DNA of 61,391 nt, from contig WHSR01000019.1 in the NCBI GenBank assembly GCA_009379995.1, positions 1 through 61,391 of the forward strand, given 5' to 3'. The first letter of the stretch is position 1; each line of letters begins with the position of its first letter. Below, in pieces: positions 8,858 to 17,222 of the stretch. Under the pieces are notes generated by a model. That model did no database searches, was not told where the DNA came from, and saw only the letters and a program-made list of their open reading frames with translations. The stretch comes from Streptosporangiales bacterium. GTDB taxonomy: Bacteria > Actinomycetota > Actinomycetes > Streptosporangiales > WHSR01. The translations under genes and the position numbers were made by a program.

Positions 8858-10234
8858 CTAGCGTGCCTGGCCGGCGAGGAAGATGAGCACATCCTGTCGG
8901 GTGATGACGCCGGCCGGCTTTCCGTCGACGAGTACGACAAGCGCGTCGCTCCGCTCCAGGGCGCTCACCGCCATGCTGATCGGCTCGCCGGCGCCGATCA
9001 ACGGGAGCGGGGCCGACAGGTGCCCCTCGATCGGGTCGTCCAGGCTCACCCGTCCCTCGAACAGCGCCTCCAGCAGGTCGCGCTCGATGATGGAGCCCAC
9101 GACCTCGGCGACCATCAGCGGAGGGTCCTGACGCACCACCGGCATCTGCGAGACCCCGTACTCGCGCAGCACGCCGACGGCGGTGGCGATCGTCTCCTCC
9201 GGGTGGACGTGGACGAACTCGGGCAACCGGCCGCCCTTGCGGGCAAGCACGTCGCCGACGCGAGTCTCCTCCGTCTCGGTGGTGAGGAACCCGTAGTCGG
9301 CCATCCAGTCGTCGTTGAAGATCTTGGAGAGGTAGCCCCGCCCTCCGTCCGGTAGCAGGGTGACGACGACGGAGCCGGGGTCCAACTCGGCCGCCAGCCT
9401 GGTCGCGGCGGCCACGGCAAGGCCCGCGGACCCGCCGACGAGCAGCCCTTCCTCGCGGGCAAGGCGCCGCGTCATCAGGAACGAGTCCTTGTCGCCCACC
9501 GCGATGATCCGATCGCAGACCTCGGGGTCGTACGTGGTCGGCCAGAAGTCCTCGCCCACCCCCTCGACGAGGTACGGCCGGCCGGAGCCGCCGGAGAACA
9601 CCGAGCCCTCCGGGTCGGCGCCGATCACCTGGACCCGGCCGTCCGAGGCCTCCTTGAGGTAGCGTCCGGCGCCCGTTACCGTGCCGCCGGTGCCGATACC
9701 GGCCACGAAGTGGGTCACCCGGCCCTCGGTCTGCCTCCAGATCTCCGGCCCGGTCGTCCGGAAGTGCGATTCCGCGTTCGCCGGGTTGGCGTACTGGTCG
9801 GGTTTCCAGGCTCCGGGGATCTCGCGGGCCAGCCGGTCGGAGACCGAGTAGTAGGACTCGGGATGCTCGGGCGGCACCGCCGCCGGGCACACCACGACGT
9901 CCGCCCCGTAGGCACGCAGCACGTTGAGCTTGTCGCCGGCGACCTTGTCGGGGCAGACGAAGACGCACCGGTAGCCCTTCTCGACGGCGACGATGGCCAG
10001 GCCGACGCCGGTGTTACCGGAGGTGGGCTCGACGATCGTGCCGCCGGGACGCAGCTCGCCCGAGGCTTCCGCGGCCTCCACCATGCGCAGCGCGATCCGG
10101 TCCTTCACCGAGCCGCCCGGGTTGAAGTACTCCACCTTGGCCAGGACGTCGGCGTCGACGCCGCCGGCCACCCGGCGCAACCGGAGGAGGGGGGTATCGG
10201 CGACGAGCTCGATCAGCGAATCGTGCACCCGCAC
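8858..10234 (-). CDS. cbs: Cystathionine beta-synthase
   Basis: A 458-residue PLP enzyme that condenses homocysteine with serine (or sulfide with O-acetylserine) to give cystathionine. The PLP lysine is in NPGGSVKDR near residue 44, the phosphate/substrate loop is EPTSGNTGVGLA near 70, and GIGTGGTVTG is near 180. The C-terminal 130 residues form a pair of CBS regulatory domains (segments around GVSQMPVV and DALVVLVDGKPAGVIT), normally adenosyl-ligand sensors. It lies 129 bp upstream of the gamma-lyase-type gene on the same strand, giving a transsulfuration pair. GTG codons at 10234 and 10228 are both possible starts. Confidence 0.93.
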   Translation of the reverse strand: MRVHDSLIELVADTPLLRLRRVAGGVDADVLAKVEYFNPGGSVKDRIALRMVEAAEASGELRPGGTIVEPTSGNTGVGLAIVAVEKGYRCVFVCPDKVAGDKLNVLRAYGADVVVCPAAVPPEHPESYYSVSDRLAREIPGAWKPDQYANPANAESHFRTTGPEIWRQTEGRVTHFVAGIGTGGTVTGAGRYLKEASDGRVQVIGADPEGSVFSGGSGRPYLVEGVGEDFWPTTYDPEVCDRIIAVGDKDSFLMTRRLAREEGLLVGGSAGLAVAAATRLAAELDPGSVVVTLLPDGGRGYLSKIFNDDWMADYGFLTTETEETRVGDVLARKGGRLPEFVHVHPEETIATAVGVLREYGVSQMPVVRQDPPLMVAEVVGSIIERDLLEALFEGRVSLDDPIEGHLSAPLPLIGAGEPISMAVSALERSDALVVLVDGKPAGVITRQDVLIFLAGQAR

Positions 10235-10294
10235 AAGCGACCGTCCGCAAGTCAGCTACATTCAGCCTCGACGGTATCCGACAGGAGGTGAGGG

Positions 10295-10363
10295 GTGCCA
10301 CGAGTAGTAGCCGTCGCGCAAGCTGACCGAATCAAAGCGGCAGGTAGCGGGGTGCTCAGGTGA
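10295..10363 (+). CDS. 22-residue leader ORF translationally coupled to the SGNH hydrolase
   Basis: A short ORF begins with GTG at 10295, six bases after a perfect AGGAGG (10283-10288). It reads VPRVVAVAQADRIKAAGSGV followed by two residues, and its TGA overlaps the GTG of the next gene as GTGA. The strong ribosome site has no other plausible client, because the hydrolase GTG at 10360 has no comparable site of its own. It may be a coupling leader or a real micropeptide; no similarity is recognised. Confidence 0.5.
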   Translation: MPRVVAVAQADRIKAAGSGVLR

Positions 10364-11382
10364 CCCGCGCCCAACGGGCGCGGAAGATCGCGGCGGCCGC
10401 GGCATACGGGGGTGGGGGCCTCACCCTGCTCGGCGCCGCGAGCTTTGCCCTCCTCGTCGCGGAGGCCAGGCTCGCCCGCAAGTGGGTGGGCACGCCCGAC
10501 GGCGACGCGCCAACGGTGGACGGGGTGTACGGGTCCGGAAAGGGGGACCCAGTCTCGCTGGTGATGATCGGTGATTCGAGCGCGGCCGGCATCGGGGTTT
10601 ACGAGTCGCAGGACAGCCCGGCCGCCCTGCTTGCGGACGGCCTGTCGGCGGTGGCCGAGCGTCCGGTCCGGCTCATCAACGTGGCCAAGTCCGGCGCGCA
10701 GGCCAAGGACCTGGACGGCCAGGTCGAGCAGGCCCTGGAGGCGGATCCCGATCTCGCTGTCATCATGATCGGCGCCAACGACGTGACGCACCGGGTGAAG
10801 CCGTCGGTGGCGGTCCGCCATCTCGAGCGCGCGGTACGGCGGCTGCGCGAGACGGGCTGCGAGGTCATCGTCGGCACCTGTCCCGATCTCGGCACTGTCG
10901 AGCCCATCGCCCAGCCGCTCCGCTGGCTCACCCGCCGCTGGTGCCGACAGCTCGCGGCAGCGCAGACGATAGCCGCCGTCGAGGCCGGTGGCCGTACGGT
11001 CTCGCTCGGCGACCTGCTCGGACCGGAGTTCGCGGCCAACCCGAAGGAGATGTTCGGGCCCGATCGTTTCCACCCATCTGCGCGAGGCTACGCCGCCGCC
11101 GCCGCAGCGGTGCTACCGTCCATGTGCGCCGCCCTAGGGATGTGGCCGGAGACAGAGGCTCTGCCAGACCCACGGCGCGGCGAAGGCGTCCTGCCGGTCT
11201 ACCTCGCCGCGGCGGAAGCCGTCGAGGAGCCCGGCACCGAGGTGGCCGGTACCCGTGTCGCGGGAAAGGAGCGCGGACCCCGCGGTCGGTGGGCCATGCT
11301 GGTACGCAGGCGCCAACGTGGTTTCCCCGCGCCCGACGACTCTGTCGGTGCCGAGGAGACCATTTCCGGTTGGGCGACCTAG
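10360..11382 (+). CDS. SGNH/GDSL-type hydrolase, membrane-anchored
   Basis: A 340-residue esterase-fold protein. After a short basic start there is one hydrophobic segment (about residues 12-33), which could be an uncleaved anchor or signal. The SGNH blocks follow: GDSSAAGIG with the nucleophile Ser near residue 70, a conserved NVAKSG, IGANDVTH, and DRFHPSARGY carrying the Asp-His pair. The C-terminal 70 residues are low-complexity and basic. Family members are lipases or esterases acting on lipids or cell-surface acyl groups; the substrate is unknown. It is divergent from the cystathionine beta-synthase gene, and its start overlaps the leader ORF stop. Confidence 0.88.
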   Translation: MTRAQRARKIAAAAAYGGGGLTLLGAASFALLVAEARLARKWVGTPDGDAPTVDGVYGSGKGDPVSLVMIGDSSAAGIGVYESQDSPAALLADGLSAVAERPVRLINVAKSGAQAKDLDGQVEQALEADPDLAVIMIGANDVTHRVKPSVAVRHLERAVRRLRETGCEVIVGTCPDLGTVEPIAQPLRWLTRRWCRQLAAAQTIAAVEAGGRTVSLGDLLGPEFAANPKEMFGPDRFHPSARGYAAAAAAVLPSMCAALGMWPETEALPDPRRGEGVLPVYLAAAEAVEEPGTEVAGTRVAGKERGPRGRWAMLVRRRQRGFPAPDDSVGAEETISGWAT

Positions 11383-11445
11383 GGCCCCTGGGTACCTGGC
11401 CGGGACGGTACACAGGCTCTCGTCATGTCACTGGGGGACACCCAC

Positions 11446-12810
11446 ATGTCGTTTGCGGCACGGGCCACGTCGGCATTGGCCGCCGTCACCTTGACGGCGA
11501 CCGTGGCGGCGTGTTCATCGGATCAAGAGGCAGACTCGGGATCTGGTTGGAACAACCAAACGATCTACGCCGCCAGCAAGGCAGAGGTCGGATCGGGCGT
11601 GGCGGCGGTCACCGCGCTGCGCAACGATCGCACGCTGGAGACCGCTGTGCTCGATCTGAACAGCGGCGAGCAGCTGTGGGACCAGTCGGCGACCATGGTT
11701 GGCCGGTTGGCCGGGCTGGGTGTGCAGCCACCCGCGGTCATCGACGGCCCGGAGGGCGGCGTCGTGGTAGCCGTCGAGCCAGGTGAGGAGAAGAAGAACA
11801 AGGGCGGGTCGAACGCGCGGCAGGCGATCCTGGTGGCACGCGACGCCCGCAACGGCACCAAGGAATGGAGCCGCCCCATCCACTCCTCCTTCGGCCCGAC
11901 CCGCTGCGGCCAGTACGTCTGCGTCTCGGAGCGGACCGCGCTGCAGAGCGCCCGGTTCGTGGTCCTCGACCCGACAACCGGCAAGGCGATCTGGAGGGTT
12001 CCCGGTATCGCCGAGGTGGAGTACGCGGACGACAAGGGCGCGGTGCTGCTGACCATGGACGACACCCCGACGCTGCAGTACCGGAACCTGCAGACCGGCG
12101 GGCAGGAATGGGAGCTTCCGCTTGCCGATGCCGTGGGCGGCAAGGCCAGCCTGGCCGGTGGCTGGGACTTCACCCCCGTCGGCGACAGCCTCGTCGGCTA
12201 CCTCGGCCCCTATCAGGAGAGCTCACAGGGCTCGGTGCCCGGCTACGGATACTTCGCCGTCAAGATCAGTGACGGAAGCCTGCTGTGGAAGCGTCAGCAG
12301 ATGGTCCGGCTCTACCCCAGCCCCAAGCCGTCCTCGCTGCTGCTCGCCCGGAGGGTCGCCCAGGGAGGAAAGAGCTTCGGGGGGTTCCTCCGGCTCGATC
12401 CCCGGACCGGTCGCGACTCGGCGCAGATCTCGTCGGGCGAGCTCCCGAAGTTCGAGTGGTGGCTCGGGTTCTCCGCCGATCTCCGGACTCTCGCCTTCCT
12501 CGCCAGCGGGCGGGCCGGAACGGGCTTCGACCTGGGCTCCGGGCGACCCGTCAAGGCCGAGGGGCGCACGGCGTGGTCGTACTGCACGAGGAGCCCGCAG
12601 CAGCTGCCGATCGAGGGACACGACGGGTTCTATCCGGCGCCCGCGGTGTGCGAGTTCGACATCGCCACCGGGGAGAAGCAGGAAATCGACGGGCCGCCGC
12701 CGAAGTGGATCACCGGGGCGACCGACGGCTGGCGCGTGTGGCGGGACGAAGCCGGCGCACTGCACGGGGTACGGGACGGCAGCGGCACGTCGCTCGGAAT
12801 GTACGGTTGA
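11446..12810 (+). CDS. PQQ-like beta-propeller lipoprotein
   Basis: A 454-residue predicted lipoprotein. It has an N-terminal signal with lipobox VAAC at residues 18-21 and then WD/PQQ-type blade repeats ending in motifs such as LDLNSGEQLWDQ, LDPTTGKAIWRV and KISDGSLLWKR. It is expected outside the membrane as a beta-propeller scaffold; no quinone ligands are evident, so enzymatic activity is not implied. The ATG at 11446 has GGGGG eight bases upstream and opens directly with the signal peptide. An in-frame ATG at 11425 would precede it by seven residues and is less likely. Confidence 0.82.
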   Translation: MSFAARATSALAAVTLTATVAACSSDQEADSGSGWNNQTIYAASKAEVGSGVAAVTALRNDRTLETAVLDLNSGEQLWDQSATMVGRLAGLGVQPPAVIDGPEGGVVVAVEPGEEKKNKGGSNARQAILVARDARNGTKEWSRPIHSSFGPTRCGQYVCVSERTALQSARFVVLDPTTGKAIWRVPGIAEVEYADDKGAVLLTMDDTPTLQYRNLQTGGQEWELPLADAVGGKASLAGGWDFTPVGDSLVGYLGPYQESSQGSVPGYGYFAVKISDGSLLWKRQQMVRLYPSPKPSSLLLARRVAQGGKSFGGFLRLDPRTGRDSAQISSGELPKFEWWLGFSADLRTLAFLASGRAGTGFDLGSGRPVKAEGRTAWSYCTRSPQQLPIEGHDGFYPAPAVCEFDIATGEKQEIDGPPPKWITGATDGWRVWRDEAGALHGVRDGSGTSLGMYG

Positions 12811-12843
12811 GGGGCGTACCAAAGGTGTGAAGGGAGACCCACC

Positions 12844-14076
12844 ATGCCCGAGGCAGTCGTCGTCGCGACCGCACGCTCCCCGATCGGACGGGCGTTCAAG
12901 GGTTCGCTCACCGGCATCCGGCCCGACGACCTGACAGCACAGATCGTACGAACCGCGCTGGAGAAGGTGCCGCAGCTCGATCCCTCGGACATCGACGACC
13001 TGATTCTGGGCTGCGGGTTGCCCGGTGGCGAGCAGGGCTTCAACATGGGCCGGGCCGTGGCTGTGATGCTCGGCTACGACCACCTGCCCGGCACCACGAT
13101 CACCCGGTACTGCTCCTCGAGCCTGCAGAGCACCCGGATGGCGTTCCACGCCATCAAGGCAGGCGAGGGCGACGTGTTCGTGTCCGCGGGCGTGGAGATG
13201 GTCAGCCGGTACGTCAAGGGAAGCAGCGACAGCCTCCCCGACACGCACAACCCGATCTTCGCCGACGCCGAGGCGCGGACCGCCAAGCGGGCCGAGGCCG
13301 GCGTCGAGACCTGGCGTGATCCCCGGGAAGACGGGCAGCTGCCGGACATCTACATCGCCATGGGCGAGACCGCGGAGAACGTCGCCGGGCTGCGCGGCAT
13401 CAGCCGCCAGATGCAGGACGAGTTCGGCTGTCGGTCGCAGAACCTGGCCGAGAAGGCCCACGCCAACGGATTCTGGCAGCGCGAGATCACCCCGATCACC
13501 CTCCCCGACGGCACCGTGGTGGACTCCGACGACGGGCCCCGGCCCGGCACCACCATGGAGAAGCTGGCGGGCCTGCAGCCGGCCTTCCGGCCGGACGGTA
13601 CGGTGACAGCCGGTAACTGCTGCCCGCTCAACGACGGCGCCGCCGCTGTCGTCATCATGAGCGACCGCAAGGCGGCCGAGCTCGGCCTCACCCCGCTCGC
13701 CCGCATCGTCTCCACCGGAGTGACCGCCCTGTCCCCGGAGATCATGGGCCTCGGCCCGGTCGGGGCCAGCCGACAGGCCCTGGCCCGCGCCGGGATGACC
13801 ATCGACGACATCGACCTCGTCGAAATCAACGAGGCGTTCGCGGCCCAGGTTCTCCCGAGCGCGAACGACATCGGCATCAACCTTGACACCGACATCGACA
13901 AGCTGAACGTCAACGGCGGCGCCATCGCCGTCGGCCACCCCTTCGGGATGACCGGCGCACGGATCACCACCACCCTGCTGAACGGCCTCCAGTTCCACGA
14001 CAAGACCCTCGGCCTGGAGACGATGTGCGTGGGCGGCGGCCAGGGCATGGCGGCGGTCTTCGAACGGCTCAGCTAG
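12844..14076 (+). CDS. Acetyl-CoA acyltransferase (thiolase)
   Basis: A 410-residue thiolase with all catalytic residues visible: nucleophilic Cys in TRYCSSSLQ near residue 88, NEAFAAQV, His in VGHPFGMTGAR, and the C-terminal Cys in CVGGGQG. It cleaves or forms 3-ketoacyl-CoA, so it serves fatty-acid beta-oxidation or acetoacetyl-CoA formation. The start has GAAGGGAG upstream. It is not clearly in an operon: the upstream gene ends 33 bp before it and a hairpin follows. This is a true thiolase, unlike the SCP-x-like protein at 22686. Confidence 0.92.
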   Translation: MPEAVVVATARSPIGRAFKGSLTGIRPDDLTAQIVRTALEKVPQLDPSDIDDLILGCGLPGGEQGFNMGRAVAVMLGYDHLPGTTITRYCSSSLQSTRMAFHAIKAGEGDVFVSAGVEMVSRYVKGSSDSLPDTHNPIFADAEARTAKRAEAGVETWRDPREDGQLPDIYIAMGETAENVAGLRGISRQMQDEFGCRSQNLAEKAHANGFWQREITPITLPDGTVVDSDDGPRPGTTMEKLAGLQPAFRPDGTVTAGNCCPLNDGAAAVVIMSDRKAAELGLTPLARIVSTGVTALSPEIMGLGPVGASRQALARAGMTIDDIDLVEINEAFAAQVLPSANDIGINLDTDIDKLNVNGGAIAVGHPFGMTGARITTTLLNGLQFHDKTLGLETMCVGGGQGMAAVFERLS

Positions 14077-14103
14077 GGAGTGTCCCGCTGGTTCGCATCC
14101 CCG

Positions 14104-14136
14104 GTACGCCCCGGCGTGTCGTACGCCGGGGCGTAC
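14104..14136 (+). terminator. Hairpin after the thiolase gene
   Basis: GTACGCCCCGGCG (14104-14116) pairs with CGCCGGGGCGTAC (14124-14136) across a 7-base loop, a perfect 13-bp GC-rich stem 28 bp after the thiolase stop. No T-run follows, as is common for actinobacterial intrinsic terminators. Confidence 0.65.
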
Positions 14137-14232
14137 GGACGGTAACAACTCGGCAAATTCGGGGGTTGTCAGAGGGCTCTCCCTGGGGCAGGCTCTCCTG
14201 CAAGAGGAGAGTCCACCTTTGGGAGGCCGCCG

Positions 14233-14466
14233 ATGTCTCTGAACCACTCGCCGGAGACCCACAGGAACCTCATCGCCCGGGTCCCCCGCATCACCGGAAG
14301 AGATCTCCGAGAGTGGTTCGAGATGATTGAGGCTGGACCAGCCTTTCTACGCTGCGACGAGCGAGCGAACTGGCTGGCCGACGAGCACGGGCTCCCGCAC
14401 GGCTACGCCAGCGCCATCGTGCACGAGCACGAACGGCGTCGCCACGCCCTCCGCTACGCGGTCTGA
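14233..14466 (+). CDS. DUF4287-type small protein
   Basis: A 77-residue basic, helical protein. The pattern TGRDLREWFEMIE...WLADEHGLPHGYASAIVHEHERR matches the DUF4287 family seen alone or fused to DUF5655 in actinobacteria. Function unknown. The ATG follows GGGAGG. The leader (14170-14215) contains a six-bp hairpin CTCTCC/GGAGAG. Confidence 0.75.
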   Translation: MSLNHSPETHRNLIARVPRITGRDLREWFEMIEAGPAFLRCDERANWLADEHGLPHGYASAIVHEHERRRHALRYAV

Positions 14467-14501
14467 CGCCCGGCACGCGCCCTCGCGCCGCCCCGGCGCC
14501 C

Positions 14502-14507
14502 TATAGT
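14502..14507 (+). promoter_or_regulatory. -10 element of a leaderless promoter
   Basis: TATAGT ends eight bases before the GTG of the PPOX-family gene and no ribosome-binding site separates them. Transcription would therefore begin at or next to the start codon. No convincing -35 is seen. Confidence 0.55.
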
Positions 14508-14515
14508 AGGCGGCC

Positions 14516-14926
14516 GTGGACATCGAGAGGGCAACCGAGTTTCTGCGCCATAACCATCGCGGCGTCCTGAGCACGTTCCGCAGGGACGGACGTCTGCAGA
14601 TGTCGCCGGTCACCGCCACGCTGGACGGGGCCGGCCGGGTGATCATCAGTACCCGGGAAACCGCCATGAAGGTGCACAACCTGCGCCGCGATCCACGGGC
14701 CACGCTCGTGATGTTCACCGACGCCTTCTTCGGCGAGTGGGTGCGGGTCGAAGGAGAGGCCGAGGTGATCTCGCAGCCCGAGGCCATGGAGTTGCTGGTC
14801 GACTACTACCGTCGGGCGGCCGGCGAGCATCCCGACTGGGCGGACTACCGGGTCGCGATGGAACGCGAGCGGCGGGTGATCGTACGCTTCCCGATCGAAC
14901 GCGCGGGGCCGGACGTCGGCGGCTGA
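14516..14926 (+). CDS. PPOX-class F420-dependent oxidoreductase
   Basis: A 136-residue split-barrel flavin/deazaflavin-binding protein. The motifs RGVLSTFRRDGRLQMSPV, VIISTRETAMKVHNLRRDPR and VRVEGEAEVI follow the pyridoxamine-phosphate-oxidase fold of the F420-dependent family common in actinobacteria. These small dimeric enzymes reduce varied substrates such as quinones, biliverdin or xenobiotics with F420H2. A specific substrate cannot be assigned. The GTG start is supported by the leaderless promoter just upstream. Confidence 0.82.
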   Translation: MDIERATEFLRHNHRGVLSTFRRDGRLQMSPVTATLDGAGRVIISTRETAMKVHNLRRDPRATLVMFTDAFFGEWVRVEGEAEVISQPEAMELLVDYYRRAAGEHPDWADYRVAMERERRVIVRFPIERAGPDVGG

Positions 14927-14941
14927 CCAGTTCCCCCTTTG

Positions 14942-14997
14942 CCGTGATCTTGCAGAAATTCGAACCGGTCCCGGTTCGAATTTCTGCAAGATCACGG
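14942..14997. repeat. Dispersed inverted repeat, copy 2
   Basis: Perfect 27-bp arms (14942-14968 and 14971-14997) with only two bases between them. The core CCGTGATCTTGCAGAAATTC is followed by an inner GAACCGG/CCGGTTC. It sits 15 bp after the PPOX gene stop and faces the degraded Bax-inhibitor-type gene on the other strand, another convergent junction. Confidence 0.9.
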
Positions 14998-15029
14998 GCA
15001 GGGGTCGGGAAAAGCACCCACACCTATCG

Positions 15030-15579
15030 CTACCAGGCTGAACACTTCCCGAGCGTGGAGTCGGCGCGAATGCCGATACCGTTCGGCAGAAAGAAGTGAG
15101 AAACGAGGTTCACCAGCATCAACAGTACGAGCGCACCGCCCATACCTATGACTACCTTGGTGAACCTCGGCGTCACCCGGATGATGCGTGCCGCGTAGAC
15201 GGCGAGCATGGCCCCGAAGGCGAGCACCGTGCCGAGTACCGCGTGCACCACGACGCCCGGATAGAGCGTCTCGAAAAACGACTGATCATACCGAGGGCAA
15301 GTCCCCGAGGCCGGCGTAGGCCAACACCAGCGCGGGATTGGCCAGCCGTTTGAACGCGATGATCACGGCAAGCACGAATCCGCCGATAAGCCCCGGGATC
15401 GCAAAACCCAAGCCGAGCTTCAGCCACCAGGTCACAGCCCCGACGGCGATGGGAGTCGCCGGCGTCAGCCCACTTCGGACGACGACGTCGTCGATCGCAA
15501 TCCTCCGCTGCAGCGGACGCTCCGGCTGGTACGCCGGAGCCCGATACATCTCTTCTAGATGATCGACGCTTGGATCCAA
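15030..15579 (-). pseudogene. Bax inhibitor-1/YccA family membrane protein, frameshifted and truncated
   Basis: Three minus-strand frames in succession give a normal BI-1/YccA core. Frame one (15579 to about 15310) contains IDDVVVRSG, WWLKLGLGFAIPG and NPALVLAYAGL; frame two reads GLALGMISRF; frame three (about 15271 to 15030) reads ETLYPGVVVHAVLGT, RVTPRFTKVV and LLMLVNLVSHFF. Each shift is explained by one missing base: a lost A where CTCGAGGGA would be expected, and one T short in a T-run near 15273. The product also stops about five membrane helices in, missing the family's last helices, so this is decay and not only a sequencing error. Confidence 0.8.
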
Positions 15580-15722
15580 TCTACTGAAGGCATCGCGTCG
15601 ACTGAGGATCGGATTCCTGCTCTACGTGGACTTGTGCCTTCCTCCGTTACGATCTTCCACGTTGCCGTCAGAGAGAGTAACGGGTAAGTTAAGCAAACGG
15701 TGACATCCTCATAATCCTGTTG

Positions 15723-15797
15723 TGCCCCCGGTCGGACTCGAACCGACACGTCGACCCTTTTAGGGGGCCTGCCTCTACCGTGTTGGGCTACGGGGGC
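15723..15797 (-). tRNA. Atypical tRNA, anticodon UAA (UUA/Leu codon), short variable loop
   Basis: A 75-nt cloverleaf: acceptor GCCCCCG/CGGGGGC, discriminator A, D-arm with GCC/GGC and GG in the loop, anticodon stem GGCCC/GGGTC with loop CCTAAAA, five-base variable region, T-arm GTCGG/CCGAC with loop TTCGAGT. The loop placement gives anticodon UAA, but position 33 is C instead of the nearly invariant U, and leucine tRNAs normally carry a long variable arm that is absent here. CCA is not encoded (the 3' flank reads CAA). A -10-like TATCAT lies at 15806-15811. It may be a divergent functional tRNA or a tRNA pseudogene; the isotype is uncertain. Confidence 0.65.
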
Positions 15798-15858
15798 CGC
15801 GCGCAATGATACTTGAATATCAGAAAGGGGCGAAGCTGGGAACCCTGCGCCTTAATTG

Positions 15859-15899
15859 TGATCAACTTACCTGCTGGTCATTTCGTCATCAGTTGATCA
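15859..15899 (-). terminator. Inverted repeat at the end of the methyltransferase gene
   Basis: TGATCAACT (15859-15867) and AGTTGATCA (15891-15899) are perfect complements around a 23-base loop. The distal arm contains the TGA stop of the CFA-like gene. It can form a 9-bp hairpin after translation ends. No strong U-tract follows, so this is a candidate only. Confidence 0.4.
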
Positions 15900-17181
15900 T
15901 CCACGCGGCCCTGGTCATCGGCAGATCGTCGAACTTGGGGTCTCCCCGTCGAACGGCCAACACCTGATGCGCGCCGAGCCGGCCCGCCTCGCAGGCCAGC
16001 GCCGAACCGACCATGTACAGCAGCCAGACCCGCGCACGGCCCGGCGAGGTGAGCGCCACGCAGTCCTCCCAGTACCGGATCAGATTGTCCACCCAGCACC
16101 GCATAGTACGGTCCTGATGCGCGCGCATGCCCTCAACATCGTGCACTTCGAGCCCGACACCTTCCAGGACCGAGATGATGTGGCCGAGGGTGAAGATCTC
16201 GCCGTCCGGAAAGACGTAGCTGGTCATGAACGTCGGACGCGGACCGAGCGGGCCGGGACGGCGGTCCAGCTGCTGGCACAGCACCCTTCCGCCCGGGCGG
16301 AGCAGCCGGCACAGCGCCGCGGCGTACTGCCGGTAGTGCTCCCTGCCCGTGTGCTCGGCCATGCCAAGGCTCGCTATCGCGTCGTACGGGCCGTCGCCGA
16401 CGTCGCGGTGGTCCTGAACCCGGATCTCCACGCGGTCGGACAGGCCGGCGTGCGCGACCCGTTTCCGGGCGTACTCGGCCTGCTCGTCCGACATGGTGAC
16501 GCCCACAACCTGGACGCCGTAGCGCTTCGCCGCGTACACCGCGAACGTCCCCCACCCGCAGCCCATGTCCAGCAGCCGCATCCCGGGTGCGAGCCCGAGC
16601 TTGCGGGCGACCACCGCACACTTGTCGTGCTGCGCGTCCTCGAGCGTGCCGGAGCCTTCGTCGCCGCGGGTCCAGTAGCCGGAGGAATAGATCATCGACG
16701 ACCCGAGGACCTTCTCGTAGAAGCCGTTGCTGACGTCGTAGTGGTGACGGATGGCCGCCGCGGTACGTCCACGGCTGTCCGGCTCGCCGAACAGCCGGAC
16801 CTCCTCCGCGGGAGGCCGAGGCTCGGGGCCGACGGCGCCGAGCGTCACAGCCGTGCGGATCAGCTCCTTCTTGTCGTCGCGCCCGAGCCGGATGCCGGGG
16901 TCGTTGCCCCGCTCGACGATCTGCATCGCCGCACGCAGCGCGGCGAAAACGTCGCCCTCGATGTCGAGCTCGCCGGCGACGTACGCACGCGCCAGCCCGA
17001 GCTCGCCCGGCTGCCACAGCAGCCGGCGCAGCGCGCGCCGATGTCGGATGACGAAGGTGGGTGCGTCCGGCGGGCCGAGTTCGCTGCCGTCCCAGCACCG
17101 AACTCGCAGCGGCAGGTCCTCGCCAAACAGCCGGGCGAGCAGCGGCTGCAGCCGCAGGGCAACACCCCCCACGTCATGCAT
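15889..17181 (-). CDS. Cyclopropane-fatty-acyl-phospholipid synthase-like SAM methyltransferase
   Basis: A 430-residue enzyme of the CFA synthase/mycolic-acid methyltransferase family. The N-terminal lipid-binding domain contains RRLLWQPGELGLARAY; the conserved substrate segment is AIRHHYDVSNGFYEKVLG; SAM motif I is LLDMGCGWGTFA near residue 205; CQQLDRRPG and the C-terminal RVWLLYM follow. It would transfer a methylene or methyl group from SAM to a lipid acyl double bond at the inner membrane. ATG at 17181 has GGAAGG upstream; longer in-frame extensions run into the next gene. It lies 41 bp after the NADH dehydrogenase gene on the same strand, a possible two-gene unit of membrane function. 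Confidence 0.9.
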   Translation of the reverse strand: MHDVGGVALRLQPLLARLFGEDLPLRVRCWDGSELGPPDAPTFVIRHRRALRRLLWQPGELGLARAYVAGELDIEGDVFAALRAAMQIVERGNDPGIRLGRDDKKELIRTAVTLGAVGPEPRPPAEEVRLFGEPDSRGRTAAAIRHHYDVSNGFYEKVLGSSMIYSSGYWTRGDEGSGTLEDAQHDKCAVVARKLGLAPGMRLLDMGCGWGTFAVYAAKRYGVQVVGVTMSDEQAEYARKRVAHAGLSDRVEIRVQDHRDVGDGPYDAIASLGMAEHTGREHYRQYAAALCRLLRPGGRVLCQQLDRRPGPLGPRPTFMTSYVFPDGEIFTLGHIISVLEGVGLEVHDVEGMRAHQDRTMRCWVDNLIRYWEDCVALTSPGRARVWLLYMVGSALACEAGRLGAHQVLAVRRGDPKFDDLPMTRAAWMIN

Positions 17182-17222
17182 CGGAGCCTTCCTCTCGTCT
17201 TCATCGTGCGCGCCACCCTGAG

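Noticed and set aside
12223..14262. A 679-codon minus-strand frame
   Set aside because: It covers the 3' end of the lipoprotein gene and the whole thiolase gene, both with clear motifs; GC-skew shadow.
15723..15797. tRNA as attachment site of an integrated element
   Set aside because: No integrase, no duplicated tRNA 3' end and no phage genes are visible nearby.
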